Below are positions 39,185-48,464 of a DNA stretch of 64,000 bases, piece by piece (position 1 is the stretch's first letter; the number at the start of each line of letters is the position of its first letter). The position numbers were made by a program, and so were the translations under genes. The stretch is from an uncultured Roseobacter sp. GTDB taxonomy: Bacteria > Pseudomonadota > Alphaproteobacteria > Rhodobacterales > Rhodobacteraceae. Under the pieces are notes generated by a model. It was not told where the DNA came from and did not search any database. It saw only the letters and a program-made list of their open reading frames with translations. The DNA lies in assembly GCA_947488305.1 (NCBI GenBank), contig CANKZM010000009.1:1-64000 (forward strand). The letters run 5' to 3'.

Positions 39185-40612
39185 CTAAGTGACCTGAAAC
39201 CAACCCATCATGCCGCTTGCCTGGTGGGAAAGCATGTGACAGTGGATCATCCATTTGCCCCGGTTGTCAGCAACAAATGCTATTTCCACAGTCTCGTCTG
39301 GGCCGACAAGCACCGTGTCGTGCACATCATTGTGGGGATCAGGAACGCTGTTGCGCGACAGAACAGTGAAATGGTGACCATGCACATGTATTCCGTGCGC
39401 GAAAGCGGTCCGGTTGGATAGCTTCATCTGAACGGTGCGGCCAAATGATGCCGTAAACATCGGTTCACCCATTTGATGCGCCACTCCGTTGAAAGCCCAA
39501 GCCATCCCGTGGGAGGTCAGCTCGCGGAAATCCATGCTTTCCCCGTTGTAAGTCGTTTCGACCATGCCGCGCATCGCACCGCCCTCCATCAGCAATGGCT
39601 CGAATTGTGCTGAGGATAAGTCCGGCGTTGGCAGCGTATTCCACTTTGGCAGCGGGCGCACTGGTTCAGCCGCGGGTTGCATGGCAGCGCCGTTCACATC
39701 GAATGACGCTATTTCGACCTGGTTACCTCTACCGACATCAAGCACGAGAGCTGTTCTTTTTGGCGAAGTGGTAGGGGCGTCTACGACAATATCTGCGCGC
39801 TGAGCGGGTGCCAAAAATACCTTCTCGACCGGGCGTGGTACGACCGGATGACCATCCAATGCGATCAGCATCGGGGACAACTCAGGAAAGCTAATGGGCA
39901 TGATCCGGTCCGTGGCGGTGTTGATCACCCTCAGCCGTACCCGCTCGCCCGGGCGCAATGCGATATCCGGGTAGGATTTTCCGTTTACCGTTACGGTGTT
40001 CCCCATCCGACCGGCATGCGCCGCGGCATGCAGGTCGTCCCACCGGCCTTCCAAAATTGACCCATCAGGGTTCAGCAACCAATCGTCCAAGACCAGCGTC
40101 AGTTCCCGTGATGCTGCACCAGGCAACCCCAACCATGGCTCGCGCTCCTCTACGATCAAAGGTCCAGCCAGGCCACGCGCGACTTGTTCCCGCCCACGTT
40201 GGTGAGAATGGTACCAATAGGTGCCTGGATCCGGGCAAACAAACTCGTAATCGAAGGTTTCGCCCGTTGGCACGGGTGCCTGGGTCAGCGGGGCAGCACC
40301 GTCCATCGCGTTATCTATCCTGATGCCGTGCCAATGCACTGCCGTTGGCTGAGGCAGCTCATTTAACAACGTACGCGTTAAGGTCTCACCCGCCTTGAGC
40401 CGAATTTCCGGCCCCGGAATGGTTGCCGCACCTGTTTCCGAAAAAGCCCAGACAGAGGTGTCCGGATAGCCTTCAGGTGCAAGTTGCGCCTTTGACATCG
40501 TCGCGCGCAATGCCTTCTCCGAATCGCTCGCCCGGCTTTGTACGGGTGACAGCGTTGCAAGACCAACCGTCGAAAGACCTGATAAAAACATACGGCGCGA
40601 GAGCATTGTCAT
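39185..40612 (-). CDS. Multicopper oxidase
   Basis: 475 residues, CueO-like. A twin-Arg signal (LSRRMFLSGLSTVGLA) directs it to the periplasm through Tat. Copper ligands are visible in all four motifs: HWHGIRI, WYHSHQ, GIHVHGHHF and WMIHCHMLSHQASGMM (type 1 site with its axial Met). It is the last gene of the copper operon, after copD at 14 bases. Such enzymes oxidise Cu(I) to less toxic Cu(II). Confidence 0.95.
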   Translation of the reverse strand: MTMLSRRMFLSGLSTVGLATLSPVQSRASDSEKALRATMSKAQLAPEGYPDTSVWAFSETGAATIPGPEIRLKAGETLTRTLLNELPQPTAVHWHGIRIDNAMDGAAPLTQAPVPTGETFDYEFVCPDPGTYWYHSHQRGREQVARGLAGPLIVEEREPWLGLPGAASRELTLVLDDWLLNPDGSILEGRWDDLHAAAHAGRMGNTVTVNGKSYPDIALRPGERVRLRVINTATDRIMPISFPELSPMLIALDGHPVVPRPVEKVFLAPAQRADIVVDAPTTSPKRTALVLDVGRGNQVEIASFDVNGAAMQPAAEPVRPLPKWNTLPTPDLSSAQFEPLLMEGGAMRGMVETTYNGESMDFRELTSHGMAWAFNGVAHQMGEPMFTASFGRTVQMKLSNRTAFAHGIHVHGHHFTVLSRNSVPDPHNDVHDTVLVGPDETVEIAFVADNRGKWMIHCHMLSHQASGMMGWFQVT

Positions 40613-40625
40613 AAGTCGGTTCTCC

Positions 40626-41504
40626 CTAAAGGTTCACGGGCGGTGTGGTTATAGTAGTAAGTGCTGCTGTGGCGACCAGGATCAAGAGGACAATTAATGC
40701 CTCCAACCTGATTGAGCGGCGCAGTTGAGCGACTGTATGAGCCTCTCCTGCTACAAGCGCGGGCACCAATCTTAACTTGTTGAGGCAGGCGAGGCTGAAA
40801 AGACCGGCCACGAAAGTCACCTTGAGCAGAAGCGTCCAACCGTAGGCCGTTGAAAATAACCCTTTGAAAGATCCTGTCATGACCCAGGCAAATATAAGCC
40901 CTACAAGAATTAGAACCGGGACAGTCAGGCTGGCAACGGTTCCGAAATGGTGGAGGAGGGTGCCCCCAGCTTCCAACCTCGTCGCCCGATATAGAGGTAC
41001 GAAAGCCGCGACCCAAAACCCAGCGGCCAGAAGATGAACCGATACCAAACCTGCAAGCAACCAACGCGGATCGCCGAGCGAGTGGCCGACTTGCGCATAC
41101 GAGACCGCAATCAGAGCCGATCCAATCAAGGCAAGTCTGGAAGCGGCGGCGATGCGTGATGCGGTTGCCAAAACAAACAAGACACCAAGCACCCTCAAAA
41201 CCGCAGCCGATCCGAACGGGCTCTCCCAGATCAACCTCAACATCAACGGGTCGGTCATACCCGACATTCCGGCGCCCGAGATACGCGCGGAGCGGATACC
41301 AAAACGCAACGCCAGAACTGCGATGCTGAGAAGCGCAGATGCAATGGCGATGGTTCGTGCCAGGCGCAAAACATCCTCGGGCGCATCTCGGAATATGAAA
41401 ACAAATAGGGGGCCGCCAATGGCAAGCAATGCGATGCCGTAGTCCAGCGTCTTGGTGACGATAGCGGCTATCACCCAGGTATCTATGGGGGCTAAACCCT
41501 CCAC
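40626..41504 (-). CDS. copD: Copper-resistance CopD-like membrane protein
   Basis: 292 residues with eight or so hydrophobic segments, matching CopD: GGPLFVFIFR in helix 1, SVHLLAAGFWVAAFVPL and LLHHFGTVASLTVP with conserved His residues, and KVTFVAGLFSLACLNKLRLV. CopD proteins are thought to move or hold copper with CopC at the inner membrane. It sits 12 bases after copC in the operon. Confidence 0.92.
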   Translation of the reverse strand: MEGLAPIDTWVIAAIVTKTLDYGIALLAIGGPLFVFIFRDAPEDVLRLARTIAIASALLSIAVLALRFGIRSARISGAGMSGMTDPLMLRLIWESPFGSAAVLRVLGVLFVLATASRIAAASRLALIGSALIAVSYAQVGHSLGDPRWLLAGLVSVHLLAAGFWVAAFVPLYRATRLEAGGTLLHHFGTVASLTVPVLILVGLIFAWVMTGSFKGLFSTAYGWTLLLKVTFVAGLFSLACLNKLRLVPALVAGEAHTVAQLRRSIRLEALIVLLILVATAALTTITTPPVNL

Positions 41505-41516
41505 AACAATCTCAGG

Positions 41517-41861
41517 TCATTCAACAACTGTGAAACTGAATGATCCTTGCATCGGGTGACCATCCGATGCGAGACCGCGCCAATCGACCTGGTAAAGGCC
41601 CGATCCCATCGCGCCTGTGGGCAATGCTCGAAATTCGGTCACCGGGTCTAACCCCGTTTCGCGTGTAATCGAAACGTCACCGTCGGGTCCCCTTATTGAG
41701 ATCGCCGTAACCCGCATCGGGTCGTCAAAACGGATTTCAATCATTTCCACAGCCTCAACCGTTGTATTGTCAGCCGGTGTGGTTTTCTCCGCTTTTGAGT
41801 GAGCAAAGAGGGTGCCGGGCAATAGAAATAAGATTGCGATACCCATCCATCTCAGTCTCAT
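41517..41861 (-). CDS. copC: Periplasmic copper-binding CopC
   Basis: 114 residues. After the signal peptide (AILFLLPGTLFA) the mature protein starts with His (HSKAEKTTP), and an Asp-x-His (SDGHPMQGSF) lies near the end. These are the N-terminal His and Asp/His ligands of a Cu(II) site in single-site CopC. The ATG overlaps the cytochrome c stop (ATGA at 41858-41861). CopC passes copper to CopD or holds it in the periplasm. Confidence 0.95.
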   Translation of the reverse strand: MRLRWMGIAILFLLPGTLFAHSKAEKTTPADNTTVEAVEMIEIRFDDPMRVTAISIRGPDGDVSITRETGLDPVTEFRALPTGAMGSGLYQVDWRGLASDGHPMQGSFSFTVVE

Positions 41862-42322
41862 CGTCTTTTCTCCATTTCATCGTGGCGCGCCCGAATGTGC
41901 GGCGGCCAGGTTGACTTGATGTAGCTCAGGACCGCGATGATTTCGGTGTCGGATAGTATGTCTTCATACGCTGGCATATTGGTTGCATAGTTTGGATCAC
42001 CGATCACCGCAGCTGGTCCATATTTTGTAAGACGAAACAGCAGTTCGCCAGCATGGTGCCACGTGTGTCCGGTCGCGTCATGTGGCGGCGCGCGCAAACG
42101 ACCCTCAGCGTCGCGGCCTTGCCAGTTTTCCTCTCCTTCCAGATTTGCGCCGTGGCAGGAGCCACAGTTTTGATTATATATCTTCGCGCCAAGGCTGGTG
42201 ACAGATAGATCATCGGGTTTGAGAACGATCTCACGGGCATTTGAAAGACCGGTAAGAAAGTAGATCAGCGCAGCTGCAATGGAAAATACGCTGAGCGATA
42301 TTACAACATGTCTCATGTTCAT
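41858..42322 (-). CDS. Single-heme cytochrome c
   Basis: 154 residues. An N-terminal membrane segment (VVISLSVFSIAAALIYFLTG) anchors or exports it. The heme motif is CGSCH at residues 53-57, and the distal Met is in ATNMPAYEDIL. It is followed by a typical C-terminal helix (IIAVLSYIKSTWP). It starts directly at the end of the disrupted DUF411 gene and overlaps copC. It could carry electrons from the multicopper oxidase reaction or from Cu(I) oxidation. Confidence 0.93.
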   Translation of the reverse strand: MNMRHVVISLSVFSIAAALIYFLTGLSNAREIVLKPDDLSVTSLGAKIYNQNCGSCHGANLEGEENWQGRDAEGRLRAPPHDATGHTWHHAGELLFRLTKYGPAAVIGDPNYATNMPAYEDILSDTEIIAVLSYIKSTWPPHIRARHDEMEKRR

Positions 42323-42893
42323 TCACTGACCCGGTAATAGACCTGTCTGCCCGATGCATCACCACCGAACTCAAAAACACCATATCGCGCGTTTGGATAG
42401 GTTCCCATACCCGGCGATCCGACTGGTATTCCAGATACGACAAAACCTATGATGTAAGGACGTTCGGAAAACGAATTGCGGATGGCGCAGAATGCTACAT
42501 GTCCTTCGACGAGGTATCCATCTATGGTTGTGGTGTACGGCAGGCGCCCATGTTCCCAGGGACACCGCCGCCCCGCTTGACGCTGATTGCATCCTCGGTG
42601 TCAGCAACATCGATGCCAAACCCCTCCTCATGGGCGAGGGAGATCCAGCTTTCACAACAACGGCAGGATGGCCTTTTGACCACGCGTATGCCGTCCGGAT
42701 CGACGAAATACGTCCTAGGTGGAAGTGCTACCGCACCGACACTCGCAAATGTAGCAATGCGAACGCCGAAATCATTAGCCGCGCCGCTGAGTGAAAATCG
42801 GTCGTTCACTTGCAGCGCAGCGAGATTTGGAACATGCACTTCAGTTGAGCGGAGCAAAACTCCAAATGACTTGGCTACCACCCCTTTGCACAA
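42323..42893 (-). pseudogene. Frameshifted DUF411 metal-binding protein gene
   Basis: The upstream frame reads VDPDGIRVVKRPSCRCCESW and SVKRGGGVPGNMGAC, then stops after RTPQP. The second half continues in another frame: TTIDGYLVEGHVAFCAIR, then VSGIPVGSPGMGTYPNARYG and RQVYYRVSE, with its stop at 42323-42325 next to the cytochrome start. Together they give a whole DUF411 protein broken by one frameshift near 42520-42545. The N-terminal signal region also looks damaged and lacks an in-frame ATG. DUF411 proteins bind copper through the CxCC motif; here it reads CRCC. Sequencing error cannot be ruled out. Confidence 0.8.
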
Positions 42894-42936
42894 TACCTAG
42901 GCGGCCTGTCGGAGATTGCTCCATTGAACTCGCGCT

Positions 42937-44187
42937 TCAAGCTGCCAATCTAACCTGTGTTGGAATAGGTCGGCTTTCTTGGCGCAGGCTGCCTGCGACC
43001 GACGAAGCTACGATCCGGGCTGTGGCAGCAGATAGCGTCCATCCAAGGTGGCCATGACCGGTGTTGTAGAAAACACCCGGCTTGCGTCCTTTGCCGACGC
43101 GCGGCAGCATTGACGGCATCATTGGGCGCAAGCCCGCCCAAGGCGTGACGTTCTCGGTACATACTCCCGGGAAGTACTCCTCGCACCAATCCACAAGCGG
43201 CTTGATCCGATCAGCGCGAATGTCGCGGTTGGCGCCGTTGAACTCTGCGGTGCCGGCAATGCGAAAGCGATCCTCTCCAAAGCGGGACGCGACAATTTTC
43301 GCACGGTCGTCAAGCAAGCTGACCCAAGGCGCGGCTGCGCGGCTGTCTTCATCTAACAACGAGACTGTGATCGAATACCCTTTGACCGGGTAGATATTCA
43401 CATTGTCTCCCAACTGGGTTGCAAATTCCCGGCTCTGAATGCCTGCACTCACGACAACGGCGTCATAAACGCGCTCAGCACGATCATCACGCACCATTAC
43501 GCGGCCATTAGATGCATCGAGCATCTCAACTTTTGCACCGTAGTGGAAGGTCACACCACGTCGCGCACAGGCACGTGCAAGCCCCATGGTGAACTTGTGG
43601 ATGTCGCCTGAACTGTCAGAAGGGGTATGGAAGCCACCGACGAAATTGCCGGTTAACGCCGGTTCGATCTCTTTCATCTCTTCGACACTCACTTCGCGCC
43701 GATCAAGACCACCCGCCAACAGCAACTCGTTCACTTTGCGACCGTGCGCCAGATCTTTTGCGTTCGAGTAAAAGTGCAGGATGCCGCGCCGCTCCAGATC
43801 GAAGTCGATGCCTTCGCGTTCTGCCATATCGAACAAAACCGCACGCGCTGCCATCGCCAATTTCACGGTTTCGATTGTATTGGCTTTGTAGGAGGGGATA
43901 TTCGACAGGAATTCCAGCATCCAGCGCATCTTGTGAAGTGTTGGTGCGGGGTTCACGAGCAGCGGTGCATCCGCGTGCAGCATCCACTTGAGCCCTTTGA
44001 GCACAGTTCCCCATTGTGTCCAGACTTCAGCATTTGACGCAGACAACTGCCCGCCGTTGGCGAAACTTGTCTCCATCGCGGCATAGCGGTGACGGTCGTA
44101 AACTGTGACGTCCAACCCCTGTTCCAACAACTCGTAAGCTGTGGTCAGACCAGTGACGCCTGCTCCAATTACGGCAACTTTTTTCAT
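42937..44187 (-). CDS. dadA: DadA-type D-amino-acid/glycine dehydrogenase (FAD)
   Basis: 416 residues from ATG at 44187. The FAD site is VIGAGVTGLTTAYELLEQGL at residues 5-24 with the acidic end of strand 2 in VYDRH. GYSITVSLLD and WAGLRPMMPSMLPRVGKG near the C terminus, then GHGHLGWTLS, are typical of DadA. The enzyme oxidises D-amino acids to keto acids; a glycine-oxidase-like activity is also possible. A tandem glycine riboswitch lies upstream, which favours glycine or related amino acids as the signal or substrate. Confidence 0.9.
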   Translation of the reverse strand: MKKVAVIGAGVTGLTTAYELLEQGLDVTVYDRHRYAAMETSFANGGQLSASNAEVWTQWGTVLKGLKWMLHADAPLLVNPAPTLHKMRWMLEFLSNIPSYKANTIETVKLAMAARAVLFDMAEREGIDFDLERRGILHFYSNAKDLAHGRKVNELLLAGGLDRREVSVEEMKEIEPALTGNFVGGFHTPSDSSGDIHKFTMGLARACARRGVTFHYGAKVEMLDASNGRVMVRDDRAERVYDAVVVSAGIQSREFATQLGDNVNIYPVKGYSITVSLLDEDSRAAAPWVSLLDDRAKIVASRFGEDRFRIAGTAEFNGANRDIRADRIKPLVDWCEEYFPGVCTENVTPWAGLRPMMPSMLPRVGKGRKPGVFYNTGHGHLGWTLSAATARIVASSVAGSLRQESRPIPTQVRLAA

Positions 44188-44224
44188 AGCAATTCTCCTT
44201 CGCACGGGCGGCTGTTGCCGCGTT

Positions 44225-44397
44225 GCCCCCTCCGTGCGAGGTACCTGAGAGCTTCACCAAGAAATTACCCTGGCTTTCTCCTACGGTGGGTGCGCGAGCA
44301 CCGCTTTCCGGAGTGTTTCGATCTTACCGGTCCTTGGACCTGAGAGTTTCCGGGGCGGTTGCTCCTTCGGCGGCGGATGTCCCGCCTTCTCCCGGTA
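44225..44397 (-). promoter_or_regulatory. Tandem glycine riboswitch
   Basis: The minus strand holds two glycine-aptamer-like units. The first has CGGGAGAAGGC, GCCGAAGGAGCAA, CCGGAAACTCTCAGG and AAGGACCGG. The second has CGGAAAGCGG, ACCGTAGGAGAAA and GAAGCTCTCAGGTACC. These match the conserved GGAGA...GCCGAAGG...ACTCTCAGG...GGAC pattern of the gcvT class, and the two sit about 10 bases apart. It ends about 40 bases before the dadA-like start, so glycine probably controls its expression. Confidence 0.88.
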
Positions 44398-44690
44398 AGT
44401 TCGTATGTTGAGGCTGCGTTACGCCTGTCATGTGAGTCGATCAAGTAAAATCTTTCGACCGCTTACAATTGCTCACCATGCGCGGATCGAGGCACCATTC
44501 TGGTTGATACAGATCTGGACGCGGAAAAGCATGAACGGTCGCTCAGCGGGCAGCAATAAACTGCTGTGCTGCGTGCTTGCCCTTATGCCTAACCTGACGC
44601 AAACTTGTTTGTGGAGGTTGGATGTCTGTTCCACCGTTGGGTCTGCTGACGGACTGACAAGCACGATGCCTTCTTTCTGAGGAGTGTATC

Positions 44691-45530
44691 ATGACACCGG
44701 AAACTGCAGGTTCCACACCGTCGGATAATCTCGCACCACCGCAACGAGGCGAGCCCAAGACTAACAAGGTGGCAGCGGCTGATGTTACGGCGTCGCTGAA
44801 GGCCGGGTTTTCTGACTTTCGCGCGCGTCCCGTAATGAGCAGTTTCTTCGGCCTGTTCTACGCGGTTTTCGGAATTCTGTTTGTTTGGTGCCTGTTTTGG
44901 CTGGGCGAGATCTGGATGATCATTCCCGCCGTAGTGGGCTTTCCTCTGGTCGCTCCTTTTGCGGCCGCCGGGCTTTATGAAATGTCTCGCCGGTTGCAGA
45001 GAGGAGAGAGTTTCGGTTGGTCGGAAATCCTCACCGTCATGGCCCATCAGCGCAAGCGCGAAATGGGCTGGATGGCCTTTGTCACCCTGTTCATTTTCTG
45101 GGTCTGGGTTTACCAGATACGGCTTTGGCTGGCGATTATCCTGCAGAATGCATCTTTCTCAGATTTTGACGGGTTTTTGAATGTCGTATTCTTCACGCCA
45201 GAAGGTTGGACGTTCCTTGTTGTCGGCACTTGTGCGGGCGCAGTTCTATCGGCTGTCCTGTTTTCGGTGACAGTCGTCGCAATGCCCATGCTGCTCGACC
45301 GGGAAACCAATTTCGTTTCCGCAATGATAACGTCTGTGCGCGTCGTCAGGGAAAACCCGGTGGTCATGCTTGTCTGGGCAGCAATTATCTCAGCCACTAT
45401 GCTGCTGTCGCTGGTGCCGGCGTTTCTGGGTCTGATCTTCACTCTGCCGATCCTTGGCCATACCACATGGCATCTATATCAGCGGGCCGTGTCGCCGGTG
45501 GAGGCGCAACCTGTCCGGCAATCAAACTGA
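44691..45530 (+). CDS. DUF2189 integral membrane protein
   Basis: 279 residues with six hydrophobic segments. The family pattern is clear: ADVTASLKAGFSDFRARPVM, then FPLVAPFAAAGLYEMSRRLQ and KREMGWMAFVTLFIFWVWVY. DUF2189 proteins of Proteobacteria lack a known role. The start ATG at 44691 has GAGGAG upstream. It is a single gene; about 290 bases separate it from the riboswitch. Confidence 0.88.
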   Translation: MTPETAGSTPSDNLAPPQRGEPKTNKVAAADVTASLKAGFSDFRARPVMSSFFGLFYAVFGILFVWCLFWLGEIWMIIPAVVGFPLVAPFAAAGLYEMSRRLQRGESFGWSEILTVMAHQRKREMGWMAFVTLFIFWVWVYQIRLWLAIILQNASFSDFDGFLNVVFFTPEGWTFLVVGTCAGAVLSAVLFSVTVVAMPMLLDRETNFVSAMITSVRVVRENPVVMLVWAAIISATMLLSLVPAFLGLIFTLPILGHTTWHLYQRAVSPVEAQPVRQSN

Positions 45531-45756
45531 GCTTCCAATGACTATTTTCTAGCGCCGGGCGGCAACACGCAACTTCCAATTTGTTTGAGCGCCGCACGCG
45601 TCACTCAGCGTGCAAATGCGTCTCTTGGCTCACCCATTGGCAAGATTGCGGCGGACAGAACTGGCAAAATCTCGCCGGCGCGTTCACAGATCTCTTTTCA
45701 TTGCCAAAAAGATCACCGAAAACCTTCGCGTTATGTTCAACCGGTGAAGTGGCATC

Positions 45757-46317
45757 TTGAAATACAAAGACAGCATTTCGAATAAGACTTGCCAGCGGCT
45801 GTCCGGCACAGCCCGAACTTTGGTTGCGCTGGGGCTTTTTGGTCTTCTCTCTGCATGTGCCCAAAGCCCCGAATATATGGAAATCAATCCGGATCGTCAG
45901 TCAATGGCGCTGCTCGAAGTCGCGCAGAAGCAGGCTCGCGGGCAAAGGGTGTGGTGCGTGCCTTACGCACGCAACCTTAGCGGCATCGAAATTCGCGGGA
46001 ACGCCAAGGACTGGTGGGGGAAAGCGCGGAAAACGTATGAACGGGGCAATGACCCGGTTGTCGGCGCGGTGATGTCGTTTCGGGCGACCAAAGGGATGTC
46101 TTTGGGCCATGTGGCGGTCGTGTCCGATATTGTCAGCGACCGGGAAGTCATTGTGAACCACGCTAATTGGAACCGCAACAAAGTATCGTTGAAAATGGGC
46201 GTCAGGGATGTGTCCAAAGACAATGACTGGACGCAGGTTCGGGTTGAAAGCCAGCCGGGCCGGTATGGCAAGCTCTACCCGGTGAACGGGTTCATTTACC
46301 CAAAACCTGCAGAGTAG
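45757..46317 (+). CDS. CHAP-domain lipoprotein
   Basis: 186 residues if the TTG at 45757 is used; the start is uncertain. A lipoprotein signal (LVALGLFGLLSACAQ) has its lipid-modified Cys in LSAC. The CHAP domain shows the catalytic Cys (RVWCVPYAR), His (SLGHVAVVSDIV) and a downstream polar residue (VNHANWNRN). CHAP domains are amidases or peptidases acting on peptidoglycan cross-links. As a lipoprotein it would sit in the outer membrane or the outer leaflet of the inner membrane and trim cell wall. Confidence 0.85.
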   Translation: MKYKDSISNKTCQRLSGTARTLVALGLFGLLSACAQSPEYMEINPDRQSMALLEVAQKQARGQRVWCVPYARNLSGIEIRGNAKDWWGKARKTYERGNDPVVGAVMSFRATKGMSLGHVAVVSDIVSDREVIVNHANWNRNKVSLKMGVRDVSKDNDWTQVRVESQPGRYGKLYPVNGFIYPKPAE

Positions 46318-46776
46318 TTTGCCCTGAATTCCCTTCGCGGCTTCGTAGAGTCATCGAATAGTTTCCCGCTTCGGTTGCGAAACGCAAACACTGGCCGTCC
46401 GCGCATTAGGGCTGAACGGCGGCTTCGTCCGGATTGTGTTGAAGAAGTCGGCGTTTGAGCTGCCGACGAGCGAAGAGCATTTCTACCTACCGCTTTCGAA
46501 TGAACAACGTCATATAGGCGTCGGTCTTGCGGATATCGCGGGCGACGTCTCGACCCGCTTAGTGGACGGACCGCATGATGGGCCGGCGAGAATCACTTGG
46601 GCGGCATTTCGGTTTCGTGGTGATGCAAGCGTGGCGCTTCTAGCATCTTTGGTTGGATACTTCCCCATTCTGTAGAATTACTTTTTCGCGACCGTTCTTC
46701 ACAGTTCCACTCAAACTCAATAGGAGGCACAGTTCTGGTATCGCTCATATGTCGCTGCTAGTCTGCAACCGAGATC
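46318..46776. other. Gap with no supported gene
   Basis: About 460 bases; a plus-strand frame at 46436-46675 has no motif. Nothing else seen. Confidence 0.35.
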
Positions 46777-47100
46777 GTGGTGCAAAAGAACGAAGCGGAT
46801 GCAGTGTTAAGCTACAGGGGAAATCCGGTGCTGGTGTCGGGCGCAACCGTTACGCCCGTAACAACTATTGAAAAAACACCACGGAAAACCAATTTTATCT
46901 TGGCCCCTCAGGTCGACGTCTGCATCCACAGGGCGCCTTTTCCCGCAACCCAACGAGACACTTTAAGTTTGCCAAAACCTTGGCCGTGCGGCCAACTTTG
47001 GGCCCATGCCCGAGTCCCGGGGCCGATGCAGGTGGAATTGCAATCCGTCGAACTTGTGCAAACAGGCGTTACCGTTTTTCGCGATGAAGAGGGCCCATAG
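46777..47100 (+). CDS. Possible small protein upstream of a secreted hypothetical
   Basis: 107 residues from GTG at 46777, ending two bases before the next ATG. The sequence (NPVLVSGATVTPVTTIEKTP, then MQVELQSVELVQTGVTVFRD) has strand-like stretches but no motif, Trp and Pro are over-represented, and no ribosome binding site is clear. The tight spacing to the next gene is the only support. Confidence 0.3.
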   Translation: MVQKNEADAVLSYRGNPVLVSGATVTPVTTIEKTPRKTNFILAPQVDVCIHRAPFPATQRDTLSLPKPWPCGQLWAHARVPGPMQVELQSVELVQTGVTVFRDEEGP

Positions 47101-47102
47101 GT

Positions 47103-48239
47103 ATGACGATCCGCTTTGCCAAAATGGTCCGCAGACGACTTCGACGACAGTTTTCAAGCGGTTTGCAAGCGTTGGCACTCGGCGTCTCAATGGCAGCGCT
47201 TTGTGCCACCTCCGGCCCGGCCTTTTCCTGTGCCTTTGACATGGTCAAACCTGAAAGAACCGTAATCGACTGGATTGTAGACTCAGAAACTTTGGTGTTG
47301 GCCCGTCCCAGTGATGAAAACCCTTTCACATTCGATGCAACGCGCGTCCTGGTAGGCGTCGATGAAGGACCGCCCATCGGTGAACTCGTGGACAGTCTCA
47401 TTCGACGAAAACTGGAAGCACGCGCCTCGGACGCTGTTTTGTTTGCTCACGATTCTGAAACAGGATGGCAGCGGGTCGCTTATGTTGATGAGAGTTTTCG
47501 CGACATTTTGCAGACCACGTTGGATCATCGCTTAGCCTGGCAAAACAGCATGCCGCAAAGCCGTTTGGATCTCATCATGGCTTTGCAAGACAGCTCTTTA
47601 CCGGCACATAAAGCTATCGTTATTGGCGAGTTGGACAAAGTCCCATACGCCAACTTGCGGGCTTTGGATATTCGTATTTCGGACGAGGAGTTGTTGGGCG
47701 ACCTTTGGAACACGACCGGATATCCTTACCAAGCTATTCGTGCGTTGCTTTTGGGGCTCTCCGGAACGCCTGCTGCCAGAGCGGAAATACACGAATTCAT
47801 CGAACGGGTCACGGATTGGGGATGGGCCAACAACCTCGGTGCGTTCGCCGCCGCTTACATAGAACTTGAGGGCGCGTCGGGCGTGGAACATCTGGCAAAT
47901 GCGATGCTCCTCGATCCCGCCCAGCCATTGGACAAGCTGGAACAAATCGTTATGGCGATGTCCGTGCATCATGGCATCGCCGATCAACCTCTCAAGACAA
48001 GCATACAGGACACGATCGACGCACTGGTTTCGCAGCGCCCGAGTGCTGGCGCTGTCGTCGCACGGCAATTCTCTCTACGTTCCGACTGGTCCCAAACTTC
48101 GGTTCTAGAGCCGTTGGTGCGTGACCGTTCGGTTGCGTTGGGTGATCTATTGACCATTTCGGTGTATGTGGCCCGTGCCAGTGAAGCCGACGCAAATTCT
48201 GGTGGAGATGTGTTTGAAAGACCCGCTCCGATAGAGTGA
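47103..48239 (+). CDS. Secreted hypothetical protein
   Basis: 378 residues. A signal peptide with a basic start (MVRRRLRRQFSSGLQALALG) probably ends near PAFS|CAFD; the Cys there could also make it a lipoprotein. The rest is helix-rich with repeated Leu/Ala pairs (ALLLGLSGTPAARAEIHEFI, AAAYIELEGASGVEHLANAM) that recall HEAT or TPR-like alpha-repeats. No catalytic motif is visible. Its position near the HupE/PpiC/DUF3604 operon on the opposite strand may be chance. Confidence 0.65.
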   Translation: MTIRFAKMVRRRLRRQFSSGLQALALGVSMAALCATSGPAFSCAFDMVKPERTVIDWIVDSETLVLARPSDENPFTFDATRVLVGVDEGPPIGELVDSLIRRKLEARASDAVLFAHDSETGWQRVAYVDESFRDILQTTLDHRLAWQNSMPQSRLDLIMALQDSSLPAHKAIVIGELDKVPYANLRALDIRISDEELLGDLWNTTGYPYQAIRALLLGLSGTPAARAEIHEFIERVTDWGWANNLGAFAAAYIELEGASGVEHLANAMLLDPAQPLDKLEQIVMAMSVHHGIADQPLKTSIQDTIDALVSQRPSAGAVVARQFSLRSDWSQTSVLEPLVRDRSVALGDLLTISVYVARASEADANSGGDVFERPAPIE

Positions 48240-48464
48240 CGAGGCAGGCTCTTTCGGGCATGAGCCATTAGACCAATTGCGGCTCTTTCAATTCTGCCTT
48301 TTCCGGGAAATTCCGAGACAGAAGCACATAGAAAGGCCAACTATGCTGTTTAGCTGATAATCACGCAGCCCATGAAGGGCGTGGCATTTCGCACCGCAAA
48401 TTATCGCTAAGGTATAAGGTTCCTTTGGCGACGGAATTTGGGGACCAAGCCGCCAAACAGCCAT

